Shown here piece by piece: positions 1 through 10,009 of a DNA stretch of 64,000 nt. Position 1 is the first letter of the stretch; the number at the start of each line of letters is the position of its first letter. The DNA is taken from the NCBI GenBank assembly GCA_014529385.2, contig CM043947.1, positions 125,336,391-125,400,390 on the forward strand, read 5' to 3'. The notes beneath the pieces are model-generated. The model saw only the letters and a program-made list of their open reading frames with translations, was not told where the DNA came from and ran no database searches. The stretch is from Adiantum capillus-veneris (Eukaryota; Streptophyta; Polypodiopsida; Polypodiales; Pteridaceae). The translations under genes were made by a program, and so were the position numbers.

Positions 1-701
1 GCCCTGCGCGCCCCAGCCCGCAATTAGCACCGGTCACCCAGCCGCTGTCAGCGGGTCAACGCCCTTTCATCGTCGCCAGGTAAGTGGGTAGGTAGTCTTT
101 TTTAATTATTTTTTTTATTCTAGTATAATAAATAAATAAAACATCAAGAAAAACCACAGAAAACATAAAAAAGAATTTAAAAATCAAAAAAATCCAATTA
201 AAAAATAAAAAGGGCTTTTAAATTAAAAAAATCAAAAAACCATAAAAAGAATAAAAAATCAAAAAATCCAATTAAAAAATATTAGAAAGGATTAGAAAAT
301 CATTAAAATTTTATCAAAAAATAGAAAAAATTCCTCAAAAAAATTAAAAATTCATTAAAATTTTCAAAACTTCTTAGAGAATTCTAAAACATTAAAAATT
401 GCCAAAAAATGACAAAAAGAGTAATTAACTCAAAAAATTCATAAAAACTCAAAAAAGGATCAGAAAAGATTCCAATAATTCAAGAAAATCTTTAAAATTT
501 CAAAAACTCTATAGATAATTCAAAAACTAACCCGGAAAATCCCAATAAATCACAAAAAATTTCATAAAATAAAATTCACAAATTCACAAAAAATTCTTTA
601 AAGATCAAAATTTTTCCAAAAAAAATCATAAAAAGACCAAAAAATCAAGAAAATTTGAAATTTTACAAAAATTAAGAAGAATAAAAAGAAAGTCGTCGAA
701 A
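1..701. other. GC-rich start then A-rich non-coding leader
   Basis: The first ~90 bases are GC-rich. From about 95 to 700 the plus strand is extremely A-rich, built from loosely repeated words such as TCAAAAAATCC and AAAAATTC, with no long plus-strand frame. I infer that it is untranslated leader of the LTR element whose 3' LTR lies at 5882-6801, because coding remnants in the same orientation follow. No copy of that LTR is visible here, so the element's 5' end is outside the window or lost. Confidence 0.4.
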
Positions 702-1034
702 GTGCCAGAAAAAGCCAAAAAGTCAGAAAGACCCAGAAAAGCAAAAAAAAAAAAATCACACACCGAGCAAACAACACAAAAACGAGGCAGAAAAGCAAAA
801 AGAAAGCCAGAACGTGTACCGCACACCGAACAAACCTTGAAAAAGGCAGGAAGAGTACCGCACATCGAGCAAACACCACAAATCAAGCACACCGTGCAAA
901 GTGAAGCAGGAAAAATAGCCAAAAAAAAGCTGAAATCAACCAACTCAAAGCCGTTTGAGCGGCAGGCAAACTTCACAATTTGTCACGCTATAAATTGGCA
1001 AGTGCAAGCAATTGCATTGCAAATGACCTTCTAG
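702..1034 (+). CDS. Lys/Arg-rich 110-aa ORF with repeated HTEQT words
   Basis: Open frame of 110 codons, strongly basic at its N-terminus. It carries three related words (SHTEQTT, PHTEQT, PHIEQT) about 20-30 residues apart, which reflect an imperfect DNA repeat (ACCGCACACCGA-type). It lies in the A-rich leader before the gag-like frame. The composition follows the A-rich DNA and I recognise no domain, so it may not be translated. It could be an upstream ORF or plain leader. Confidence 0.2.
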   Translation: MPEKAKKSERPRKAKKKKSHTEQTTQKRGRKAKRKPERVPHTEQTLKKAGRVPHIEQTPQIKHTVQSEAGKIAKKKLKSTNSKPFERQANFTICHAINWQVQAIALQMTF

Positions 1035-1149
1035 TTGGATGAACAGGGGCACAACTTGCATATGATTGCAGATTAGGATAGTACGAGCAGGAGAAATTAT
1101 AATCGATACCAAAATCTGCTAGGAGACAGTTTTTACAGAACTTGTTAAC

Positions 1150-1890
1150 ATGGACTCAAATCGAGCTGAGAGTTCAAGTACAACAGAGCAAGCTAGTAGC
1201 AGTGGCAACACATGCACAACTGCAACAGAGAAAATTTTGCAGCTATATGGCTACAACGGGGATAAATTTTTGTACACATATTCAAAAGGTCATAGATACT
1301 TGATGAGCAGCAAAAGCAGCACAAGAGCCAAGATCCTATTAATCAGAGTAAATCCAGATTCAGATAACTCCCAGATGTTCATAGACTTCATTGGAGCCAG
1401 GTATTGCAAGCTCAAAGATGAAGTGCGGATAGAAGTGCAAAAAATCAACCCAAGTGTTTATCTAGAAATCTGCACAAGTCCGTAAGGCATCCATTTAGTG
1501 CATATGCAATAAGGGTCATTGTACATGGATTACAGTGGTCAGATCTATAATCAAGAGCAAGAGTTGCAAGATCCAACAGATCAACCAATAGAAGCCATTC
1601 TAATTGGGGAACCAAGCCAAAGACGGTATAAAGGTCTGGATGGAGCATTCTACAGCTTGATGCTTAGTGTTTTGAAAGAAGATGCCGATAACTTGGCAAG
1701 CATAGAAGCAAAGCTTCTCAGCTAGAGCTTGACATGATAGAGACAATTGAAATACCACCAATCATGGCTTATTTCTCAGATTGTGGATGAAAAGTTGGAC
1801 ATTTTTCTGGAGATTGTCCAAGAAATCCAGACAATAGGGACACATCAACTACCAAGCAAGACACAGAGAAAATTGGAAATGCGAATCTTG
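1150..1890 (+). pseudogene. Gag-like frame with mutated CCHC zinc knuckle
   Basis: Starts at ATG 1150 (MDSNRAESSS) and is open for 111 codons to a stop near 1485; continues in shifted frames to about 1725 and 1890. At 1764-1825 the frame reads YFSDCG-stop-KVGHFSGDCPRN. Spacing matches the retroviral CX2CX4HX4C knuckle exactly, but the first Cys is Phe and a stop follows the glycine. That supports a nucleocapsid origin. The protein upstream is not one I recognise. At least two frame changes and stops make it a pseudogene. Confidence 0.4.
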
Positions 1891-1892
1891 AT

Positions 1893-3557
1893 GTGAGTGC
1901 ATTTAACACATCACTTTTAATGCAATTGAATGATTTTTCATTACCATTAGAAGCATTGGTAAAAACACTACAAATTCAAAATAAGCATAAAGATGCACAG
2001 ACACTTGAAAAGCTTAAAATTGATTCTTTGAACAACAAATTCTTGCATGAATTTAGTAAAGATGTCGAGATATCACCAAAGGTTGAAAAGATTTTTAAAT
2101 TTACAAATGATTTTGCATCCACTACCACAAGTGTGCAATCATTCATGAGTCTAAGGGACACATGAAACAAAATGATGTTAGCTTTGTATGGTACACATAA
2201 TTCATATGCACACTATGTAGACCAAAAATGGAAACTGTACAAAAAGGATCAACCAGTGTTTGAACGACCCACATACCAGCTCATAGAAGTGCGTCCAGTG
2301 ATAGATCAAAAAGGATGGTTCATTAAGAGGAAAGAATCTATCATAGCCCATCCTCTCTAGAGCTGAAGGATATTACCCAAGTAAATCCAAAAATCTGTTC
2401 AGAGCCAAACCCTCCTCGATCGAAATCAAGCTTCGATGTTTTGACAAAACGAACATATACTTTGACCAAAATAGTCGTAGATTTTTAGACGGGAGTCTAG
2501 CATCTATGATGCACTGGGTCCTGAAACCACAAAAGCTCATATCATAGGAGACCCACGGGATAGACAATATCAGGGCAAAGATAATGCTACTTACAGCTTG
2601 ACTTGGGGAATAATTTGTCATGTTTCACGGAGATACATAGGAAACTATGAAGAAGGTTTACAGATACCAAACATCAACAGTGCCACCCAAAGTGTACCTT
2701 CACAGTCCCAAAAGGTGAGACTAAACCAGAGCCAAACAATTTTTAACTCTTACAATGAAGCAGGCTATAGTGATCACCCTAGGAAGGGGGGAGCTACAAA
2801 TCCATCAAGCTTATCTTATGTACTAGGAAATGTTGCACCAGTAGAAGCCCTAGAGCTTCTAGCCAACAGACCCCTTCAAGGCAGAAACCATTGAAAGATC
2901 ATATGGTTGTTGGAAGTTTTCAATTGACCCAGATTCCATTAGAGTCTACAGATAAATGCCTTTATGAAGATCATCAAGGACAGAAGTTTCAACTGATCTC
3001 TACAAGTCAAAGGCAAAAGCCGACAAATCCAATAGTATTCAAACAGTTACATGTGACCAAGCTCACATATGCATATCAAGATGCACATGGTAACGAATAT
3101 CAGCAAGATCATGATTTTGTACAAACCCCTACGGATGGCCCGACTAAATTCAAAGACTATCTAAAGATGATGCAAAGCCTCAAGCTGCCAGAACAGGTGA
3201 CAAAAAAGTCAAAGTCAATGAAAGCCGCAGAAAGCTATATCAAGGTCACCACCAAAATCTCCTCCAAAGAGACAGATTCTGCCAAAAAGTACAATGGATC
3301 TGTTAAGATCAAGAGTTACGCAGATGCAGGTGGACAATGCTCATCAGTTGCAGACAAAAAGTGCAATATTACAGCCAATGGAGCCAACATCAATTGAAGC
3401 AGGTGGTCAAAGCAAAGAAAATGTAGATAAAGCTCAACAAAAGGACACTGCCACAACAAAGGCAGTCAATACAGAAAGAAATCATAAGACGATCAAGTGC
3501 AACATTGTTGGTGGAAATGAAGAAAAGTTGTCAAGAGAAGTAAAGATAGAATTTTAG
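1893..3557 (+). pseudogene. Unidentified internal ORF remnants of the LTR element
   Basis: A run of overlapping plus-strand frames: 1893-2165, 2172-2360, 2355-2520 (another frame), 2598-2894, 2891-3397 and 3294-3557. They look like one long coding region broken by stops and small indels: composition is even, and each block starts about where the last ends. One sub-motif, IGDPRDRQYQGKDNATYSL (about 2545-2600), resembles IGEPSQRRYKGLDGAFYSL in the gag-like region (about 1603-1660), suggesting an internal duplication. I cannot name a domain; a structural or movement-type protein is possible but unsupported. Confidence 0.3.
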
Positions 3558-3800
3558 TTAGACAAGAACCTCATGTCTTTTTGCACTTGGAAAAGATGTG
3601 ACCAACCACAGCTAGAAGATGCTCCCGAATTTGTGAGCATATCTGAAGACAAACGAGCAGAATGCTCGGGAATCATCTCCACCACCATTGAAGTAAGTTC
3701 ACAGATCATCAAAGCTCAATTTTACGTGATCACAGCAAAAGATATGCCATAAGACATCATCATGGGAATGCCAATGGCTAAGAAGATGTCAGAGATATAG
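3540..3800 (+). pseudogene. Retropepsin-like (aspartic protease) scrap
   Basis: The frame ending near 3800 reads FYVITAKDMP-stop-DIIMGMPMAKKM. The DIIMGMP word at 3753-3773 resembles the C-terminal hydrophobic-Gly block of retropepsins, which follows a variable strand such as FYVI. The expected N-terminal catalytic DTGA/DSGA is not visible; the stretch around 3550-3580 (LDKN in one frame, VFLHLEKM in another) may be its eroded remains. The identification rests on one short motif plus position between gag-like and downstream remnants. Confidence 0.3.
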
Positions 3801-3896
3801 AGTGAAAACATGATGGAGTCATCACAGACAACAAAGAATGAATACCAAAGCTAGTCACCCACGGACGACAGCACAAGGTCCTCAAGCACAGTTCAA

Positions 3897-5039
3897 ATGG
3901 AGATTTATGTCAAAGCAAATCTTATTGAAGATGATTCATCTCCATCAATCAAAACTTCAGAAGAGCTTAAAGCAAATCAGGTAATAACAAGTGCAGATCA
4001 AACAGATCAAAGAGCAACCACGGAAGCTATTGAGCAGCAAATGCTACCAAAGCCAGAAGTTAAGAAGAACAAGGTTGCAGACAAAGGTAAAGCTAAAGTG
4101 GAACCTCCACCGATTAGCATAGAAGATGTGACATCATATGCCTTTACATCAAAGAGCCCTCATTGATCAGCTTCTTCAAGCACGTCAGGCTTTCAAAACT
4201 TCAACGTCAATTGCTAACCCAACTAAAGCCTTTAAGGAGACACCCAGAAAAGCAAAGATATTTCAGCCAAAGAACTCAAGAAATCAAAGGAAGGTCAAGC
4301 AAGCGTTTGTTCAGAGAAATTTATTCAAATTCAATGATCCGGTTTGGATTAAAAACAGGAAATCAGCATAGAAAGACAAACACATGGGATGGATAGCATC
4401 ACAATGGAGCTTAAAAGAACAAGAGTACTATGGAGGTAACAGTCAGATATGGGTGCCAAAAAATGTAGGTTAGAGCATATGAAGTAGCATCAAGTCCCTC
4501 CCAGGAAAGAAGACCCACAAGGTATCAACCTCAACAATATCCTAGGATACCTAAGAAGCAGGTATACAACAGAACAGCATTGAAAGATGCTAGAGTCTAC
4601 CACAACTATCAAGAGGATACAGAAAAAAGACGGATCTCAAGGAATCTTCCTCTTAGACAAGGCTTCTACACAAGTTATACAAAGATTTGGCTACCAATCA
4701 ACCATAAGCCAACTGCAAAAACACCGGACCTGCATGAAGATCTCAAGCACTCAATAAGATCTAGAGCTCTACAAAGTCAACAAAGGAGATACAAAGGTCA
4801 TTAAGAGATTTGGATTCCTAAGTCTTCCAATGCTCCGAGTCAAAAGCCAGAGCCCGACAGCCAATAGAGGCCTACAACAACATCAAAGACTCCTATCAAC
4901 ATGCCCAATTGGAGAATCAAACAAAAATGGAGTCTTCACAGTCAAAGAAGGACAACCCAACCAATGCGAATGCAGATTCAAAGAAGATAAAATAGGTATG
5001 GCAAAAGAAACCTTCAATGCCAACTTGGTCCTTCACTAA
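3897..5039 (+). pseudogene. Lys/Gln-rich ORF remnants downstream of protease scrap
   Basis: Short plus-strand frames at 3897-4166, 4138-4371, 4580-4804 and 4830-5039 with Lys, Gln and Ser-rich composition. Short words recur: QIWVPKN (about 4447), KIWLPIN (about 4682) and EIWIPKS (about 4806), each a [KQE]IW[VLI]P unit spaced by 120-235 bases. This suggests diverged internal repetition. No reverse transcriptase, RNase H or integrase motif is present where pol would be expected. I treat it as coding debris of the element. Confidence 0.3.
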
Positions 5040-5438
5040 TCCTCTTTTTGAGGATTCAAGGTTACTTTTACCTGAAGAAATGTTTGTAGTAAGCACAAGA
5101 ATGTTAAAAGTCAAGTCGCCAAAAGAGTCGAAGTCCATTAACTTACAATTGGTGGAGTGTTGTAGAGTCCAACACTCACACAGAATGCAAGTAAGATGAG
5201 AGCACATATCCTCGTCAATGAAAACCATTCTTAAAGGGGTGCCATCTTGTAAATTCATGTCATATGCTTTTATAGCTACACCATCTTTCTGAAGGACCCC
5301 TATAAATCTTTCTTGCACAGCATCTTGTTTTCTATGCATTTCTGTGTATGCATAAATAGGATGTCCATCATTGGACATATGCATTAGACAATCTTTTTTG
5401 CTTCCACCTATGCACCTTGAGTGGACTATAATAGGCAA
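4917..5438 (-). CDS. Antisense 173-aa ORF, unidentified
   Basis: Open minus-strand frame beginning MPIIVHSRCIGGSKKD, with well-mixed composition (for example RFIGVLQKDGVAIKAYDMN at about 5260-5315). It lies antisense between the element's coding debris and its 3' LTR. Antisense or extra ORFs in this position are known in some plant gypsy lineages, so it may be an element-borne or captured gene piece. I recognise no domain. The last ~35 codons overlap plus-strand remnants, so chance cannot be excluded. Confidence 0.25.
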   Translation of the reverse strand: MPIIVHSRCIGGSKKDCLMHMSNDGHPIYAYTEMHRKQDAVQERFIGVLQKDGVAIKAYDMNLQDGTPLRMVFIDEDMCSHLTCILCECWTLQHSTNCKLMDFDSFGDLTFNILVLTTNISSGKSNLESSKRGLVKDQVGIEGFFCHTYFIFFESAFALVGLSFFDCEDSIFV

Positions 5439-5868
5439 ACCAATGTTCCATCATGCTACCCTTTCATATTTGCTGCATTTTTAATTCCATATCTATCAGC
5501 AAATAATTTGTTGAGTACTTTATTAATATTTCCAATGCTAATAAGTACTCCAATAATGCGCGTATCCCAAAGGCACTTTTTTCCCACTGGGTTTTCTCCT
5601 TTGGTCATCTAGGTATTAGACCCTAATTTAGAACCTCATCATTCTACTTCTCTTGTCATAAATAAACAGAAACCTCCTCATTATGCTATTATAACGGAAA
5701 AATACGACATCATCTCTCACATCAGACATATTTGGACCAATCAAGATGCTGCAGCAAATTGAACCTCATCAACAAATTCAATGACAAATGAAGATGATCA
5801 TCCCATCAAAAACCTTTCACAGCCTCCACGGACACATTTCAATAGTGCCCAAGGACATTCACTAAAAC
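5439..5868. other. Spacer between ORF debris and the polypurine tract
   Basis: No frame longer than about 60 codons and no motif I recognise. Its position just upstream of the polypurine tract makes it the 3' untranslated internal region of the element. Confidence 0.35.
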
Positions 5869-5881
5869 CGGAAGGGGGGAA
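5869..5881 (+). other. Polypurine tract
   Basis: Purine run GGAAGGGGGGAA immediately before TGTTAACTGAG. A polypurine tract abutting the TG of the 3' LTR is the primer for plus-strand synthesis in LTR retroelements; it fixes the LTR start at 5882 and the element's orientation. Confidence 0.6.
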
Positions 5882-6801
5882 TGTTAACTGAGTCAATGTC
5901 AGTTAACAAAAGCTGCTAAATACCAAAGATGTACGGATGCACATCAAAGATCAACCATAAGAAGCAGTGAAGATTGAAGTTACACATATTCCACATTTTC
6001 CCAAAATGGTCACGTATTGTAAATTCCCGATTTATTGCAAGCCATTGTAATATTGTTAATGTGTTATGGGCTCAATGGGAGTTCCAAACTGTAAAGAATA
6101 GGTCAATTAGTGTGCCTAGGTAGCAGATTCAGTAAGTGGTGGAGCCCTAAAGGCCTTGGGTGCTCGGACATTGCATATTTTTACCCTAGGTGTATAAGGC
6201 AGTGTGTAAATGAAATGAGGGTTCTCAAGCTCATTTGTTGAGAGCACTCTTTAATGAGAGATCTTGAGCCGTGGGGCTATGGATTCCTTGAGCTTCTCCT
6301 TGATCATGAGACTTGATTAACAATAATCAATGATTCATTCTCTTTCACTATGCGCCTCTCATGCTTCTTATGATTGCCTATGATGCTTAGATTAACTAGA
6401 TCTTAACTAATTAGTGGTTAGTCCCTCTCTAATCTTGTGTGATTTCTCTCTTTTGCTTGTGTGTGCATGTGGTTTGATTGGAGTGTGGTGCTCGATAGAT
6501 CTATATGTGTGTGCTTGCGATTAGTGTGTTGCATGATAGGATTAGTGTTGTGTGTGTCTTGCAATCGTAGTGTGTGTGATTGGGTTGAATAGAGTGAAGA
6601 GAAAGGATGTGGAGATTGCCCTTCATTGTGGCTTACCTCCTTCATAGGCCGAGAAGCTCACCTCATATAGTTAACCATTCGTGTTGCCACGATTAGCTCA
6701 CTAACCATGTGAGTGTTTCCATGCCCTAGCCGGGTAGCTCACCCCTCCATATTGACAATTTGTTGGTCATTGGAGCTATTGCAACGATGGAACCCCCAAC
6801 A
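5882..6801 (+). repeat. 3' LTR of the decayed element
   Basis: Begins TGTTAACTGA directly after the polypurine tract and ends ...CCCCCAACA, giving the expected TGTT...AACA inverted ends over 920 bases. A second small palindrome (TTAACTGA/TCAGTTAA) lies in the first 27 bases. A TATA-like GTGTATAAGG occurs near 6190. The 3' boundary is chosen from the CA terminus only, because no partner LTR is in the window. Confidence 0.5.
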
Positions 6802-6821
6802 TACCTCCGCAATATTTTGTG

Positions 6822-7194
6822 TTCACACACTTGCTTGCTCCGTGGAGCAACTTGACCAACATAGAGCCAGTGCGGTTTAGACAAATCTTCAAGACAATGT
6901 CATCTTGAAGATTAGCTTTAGGAAGTTTGATATTTTTATCCTAGATGTCAAGTGGTTCAAAGCTATTACTAGCTGTCCTAATGCAATTGTCCACAAAGAT
7001 AAGAGTGGACTAATTCAAGTGAACTCTAGGTGGGTGTGGATAGATGCAAGGGATACGTTTGTACCTTCACAACATTTTGAATAAGTTGTGTTCACAATAG
7101 ATACACTATGGAAAAAAAGGATGAGAAAAATTTGTCTAAACCGTGTTGGCTCTATGTTGTTCAAGTTGCTCCATGAAGCAAGCAAGTGTGTGAA
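6822..7194. repeat. Inverted repeat, arms of 64 bp
   Basis: Arm 6822-6885 (TTCACACACTTGCTTGCT...TTTAGACAAA) is the reverse complement of 7131-7194 with only a handful of mismatches. The 245-base centre contains the DUF4216-like fragment. Transcribed RNA would fold into a long hairpin. The structure begins 20 bases after the LTR end. Confidence 0.7.
6911..7111 (+). pseudogene. DUF4216-like fragment of a CACTA-type transposon
   Basis: Translating from 6911 gives FDIFILDVKWFKAI, then IVHKDKSGLIQVNSRWVW, DARDTFVPSQHFE, a stop, and VVFTIDTLW. This order (a D-V-x-W-F turn, an HKD-G-L segment, a V-N-S-R strand, then FV..Q..E-VF--D) matches DUF4216, a domain found at the end of plant En/Spm (CACTA) proteins. 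Only about 67 residues remain, with one internal stop (TAA at 7081). The fragment is enclosed by the inverted repeat at 6822-7194. Identification is from memory of the family pattern. Confidence 0.5.
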
Positions 7195-7497
7195 GGATTT
7201 GGGGTTGAGGTCAAAAGCTTTATGAACAAATTGCACGGCCGACGGATGATAAAGTGAGAATTTCAAGCTGGAGGTCGCTTAGAAAGCCCTATGTATAATA
7301 ATGGGGGCTTATCTTTTGGAAAAGAAAGAGTTCTATTGTACATATGCTCAAGCGGCTTCTCATCTCCAACTTGTAATCAACTTCTCTAATGATTGGGTAA
7401 TTTGATTTTGATTGTGAAACTTGCATTGTGTTCCTCTTTCCTTGCTCTCAATTAAGCATAAGAATTTCCAGTTCTGTTGTGGCTTGCAACTACACGT
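7195..7497. other. Unassigned spacer
   Basis: About 300 bases between the inverted repeat and the Tat-like element. No convincing frame, tail or repeat is visible. Confidence 0.3.
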
Positions 7498-8216
7498 TGT
7501 TGGGCAAAAGAAAAAGTAGCCCAAGATCGTTAAAACTTCAACCTCAACACCAAAAATAATACCAAAACCACTCCTAGTAAATTCCAACCGAAAGGCCTAT
7601 GCTCCCTTGGGAATTTACAAGCACACACCCACCCAAAGACCATAGCACAAAGGAGCAAAACCCTGTCAAAGCATGGATTTACAGCGCACACCGACCAATT
7701 CATATGAATACAAGGGCCTCCCCTTTACAGTTGACTCCACAATTCATAGATACATGCCCTCCCAATCTGTTTGCACACAATTTGCCACTAGGCTGCCATC
7801 GCCATAACCCTCCTGTAGAGAATTATTTGTAACTTGAAAAGCATAACTCCAATTGGGGCACTTTAAATCTAGGAAGAAATATTGAAAGTTGACTGGCAAG
7901 AAATCCTAAGATGATCAAAACTGATTCTACACGTCGCTATGTGCAAAATTGACGTGAACGGAGAGTTGTCCCGGTACGACTACACGTAGAGAAGACAAGA
8001 AGGCGAGGGCCATCCCAAAGCATCAAGGAGGCACAACGAGCTTAAACCTACAAATTTTTTATCTTTGGATGAACCTTTTTAGGTTTGTACATGATTTTTA
8101 GTTATATACAAGTCTCACTTCAAAAGATTCACAAACGAGCACATATAGTAACCCGACAGCTGATGCTACCCTAGCGACTTTCTCTGCATATACATGTGTT
8201 TGCTAAAGCAAGTTAA
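7498..8216 (-). repeat. 3' LTR of gypsy B, truncated
   Basis: Plus-strand start TGTTGGGCAAAAG pairs with CATTGGGAAAAAG at 11486; homology to the right-hand copy runs to about 8216 (ATACATGTGTTTGCTAAAG). The last ~95 bases of the right copy (to ...GCACCCAACA, 12400) are missing and the LTR abuts integrase coding sequence. A deletion has therefore removed the 3' end of pol, the polypurine tract and the LTR start. Confidence 0.65.
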
Positions 8217-8384
8217 ACTCTTTGTAATCATCCTTATGAGTTCTCCATTAAACCTCTCATTCATTCCATTGCATTGAGGAAAATATGGAGTAGTAAACAT
8301 GTGATGCACATGAAGCTTCTCACATAGATGATCCACTAGCTTGTGTTGCACCATGTGCTTCTTCATTTTGAGACCTGCCCACAT
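8166..8384 (-). pseudogene. Integrase core, C-terminal piece (gypsy B)
   Basis: The frame contains HMFTTPYFPQCNGMNERFNG, the block around the catalytic Glu of the DDE integrase (canonical TPYxPQxNGxxERxN). The Asp residues and the zinc-binding HHCC region upstream are not present in readable form. After about 8216 the frame runs into LTR sequence, so the C-terminal domain is deleted. Confidence 0.6.
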
Positions 8385-8387
8385 GCC

Positions 8388-9100
8388 TTAAACTCTAACC
8401 TTCAAACACTTAAGAAGATTCTTCCCTTGAAAACACATATTTTTCAGCCTTGGGTTCCTAATTTTCCACACCCTAAGTACTTGCTTAACCACCAAAAGAG
8501 CATCACCTCTTACCCTAACACGATGGATGCCAAGCTCAAGGCAAAGGTTGAGCCCTTTATGATCCTCAACTTCATTGTTGCTTTGTGCCATAAGCTTCAA
8601 ATTCCTTCTAGTTACCAAATCACCTTTAGGATCATAAATTACAACACCTCCTGAAGCTTCACCATGCGCTTTCCTGTAAGAGCCATCAAAAAAAAATAGA
8701 TAGGCATTGTCTATACAAGGAGCTTCCATGTGTTGCTTCTTCATTGTGTCCTCCTTAAGAAGAAGGGGGCTTTCCTTATAAGTTAGCAAATGAGTCAATG
8801 TTTCCCTTGTACTCTCCTCAACACGAAAAGAGAATTGGAATTCATGTAGCTCCATAATCCACTTCATGAGCCTTTTTGACAAAGCAGGGATATTCACCAT
8901 AGGTAGAAGAGTGTAGCTAGTGAGAAACGTGAATGGTTTGGGGAGAAGGTAGTGCTTAAACATTCTACATGCATAAATCACACTCACCATGATGAGTTCC
9001 ACCTCAATATAGACTCTTTCCACCTCTATCTTCACCATGCTAACACACTGGATAGGCTTCATGTAGTGGGATTTGTTACCTCATTGAAGAAGCATTGCTC
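8388..9100 (-). pseudogene. RT-associated RNase H plus second (Tat-type) RNase H
   Basis: Reading right to left, about 9110-8800 encodes the RT-connected RNase H segment (GEDAIGAMLLQ with a stop, then the YACRMFKHYLLPKPFTFLTSY and LSKRLMKWIMELHEFQF blocks typical of gypsy elements). About 8700-8450 encodes a second RNase H: FFFDGSYRKAHGEASGGVVIYD with an NNEVE active-site segment and a RGDALLVVKQV strand. An additional RNase H after the first is established for plant Tat elements. One in-frame stop lies near 9077. The reverse transcriptase core itself is missing. Confidence 0.65.
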
Positions 9101-9306
9101 CAATAGCATCCTCACCTATTAATAGATTTACATAGGACACATCTCCATGAGTTTCATTCTTGTTCTTCATCAATATACACCTCTCCAATGCACTTCCTCT
9201 TATGCCATGCATCCATAGTAGGGCTTATACCAGATATCTCATTCAAAGATAGGACTCTCACAGACCCCCTAGCAAACTCCTTATTCATGGGGTTGACTAC
9301 ATACTT

Positions 9307-9660
9307 TCATTGCCTCTTTAACTTATGACACATCTCCATGAGTTTCCCAAAGGTAACATCAGCCTTTCTACTCACCAAATCAGCCCTTAAACTATAATTT
9401 GGTTTCCCTTCTCCAAAAGGAAAATCGGATGCATTGTAATGTTGCTTGGGTTTTCTCTTCTTCTTCTCTTTACATGCACCTATTCTAGCGTGTTTCTCTC
9501 TTTTATGGTTGGGACTTGCATCACTCATATCATGTTCTCTTGTAAATCTCTTACATACATGCATGACCATAGCTCCCAAATCATTCTCGTTCTTCTCCAA
9601 ACGGATTATGCTTAGCACCTTTCTTTTTCCCTTCTCTTCAGCTATCAAACCACTTGGCCC
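9307..9660 (-). pseudogene. Gag-pol linker (pre-protease) segment, gypsy B
   Basis: Basic frame ending ASDFPFGEGKPNYSL...KADVTFGKLMEMC. The same pattern (QADFQLGRGYPEYEL...KASITFGQLLAL) occurs in gypsy C at 32122-32230, so both elements belong to one lineage and this is the segment before protease. The following ~200 bases (9110-9306) have no protease motif; protease and most of RT have been deleted. Confidence 0.5.
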
Positions 9661-9699
9661 TGCTTCCCCTTTAATCTCAATACCATAACCTTGAGCTCA

Positions 9700-9990
9700 A
9701 GAAGGAGTTTGTGAAGGAAGAGGAAATATGTCACCACCCATTCTCTTTGGCTTGTCACATTGAGGGCTTTTATGACCCCATTCACCACAATTATAACATT
9801 GAAACATATCCCCTCTTCCATACATTCCTCTTTCTCTACCACCTGTAAACCCCTCATTTCTTCCATAGCCATGTCCATATCCATAGCTTGACCTCTTCCA
9901 CCTCCCATCATATGCATACTAAGATTATTCATAAGACCTACAATCTCTTGTATCTCCTTGTGAAAAGCATTCACATCATGAGAAGCTTGT
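9700..9990 (-). pseudogene. Nucleocapsid region with CCHC knuckle, gypsy B
   Basis: At about 9805-9764 the minus strand reads CYNCGEWGHKSPQC, an intact CX2CX4HX4C knuckle, in a frame different from the Met-rich open frame upstream (VNAFHKEIQEIVGLMNNLSMHM, 9974-9900). A frameshift therefore lies between them. This part of gag continues the gag core at 10935-11485 that the nested insertion separates. Confidence 0.6.
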
Positions 9991-10009
9991 TGATGATAAC
10001 CTGGTTAAT

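Larger units (their letters stand above)
1..6801 (+). mobile_element. Decayed LTR retroelement, 5' end outside the window
   Basis: Plus-strand element recognised by order: leader, gag-like frame with a broken zinc knuckle near 1773-1817, further unidentified frames, a retropepsin-like scrap near 3690-3790, purine tract at 5869-5881 and a TG...CA repeat at 5882-6801. No reverse transcriptase or integrase motif is visible, so it is either a large non-autonomous element or one that lost most of pol. Gypsy, copia or pararetrovirus-like ancestry cannot be decided by eye. Many in-frame stops show it is inactive. Confidence 0.5.

Noticed and set aside
1-6801. Endogenous pararetrovirus (caulimovirid) reading of the first element
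   Set aside because: A knuckle and protease scrap would fit, but the purine tract followed by a TGTT...AACA repeat is an LTR feature, and no RT or movement-protein motif is visible.
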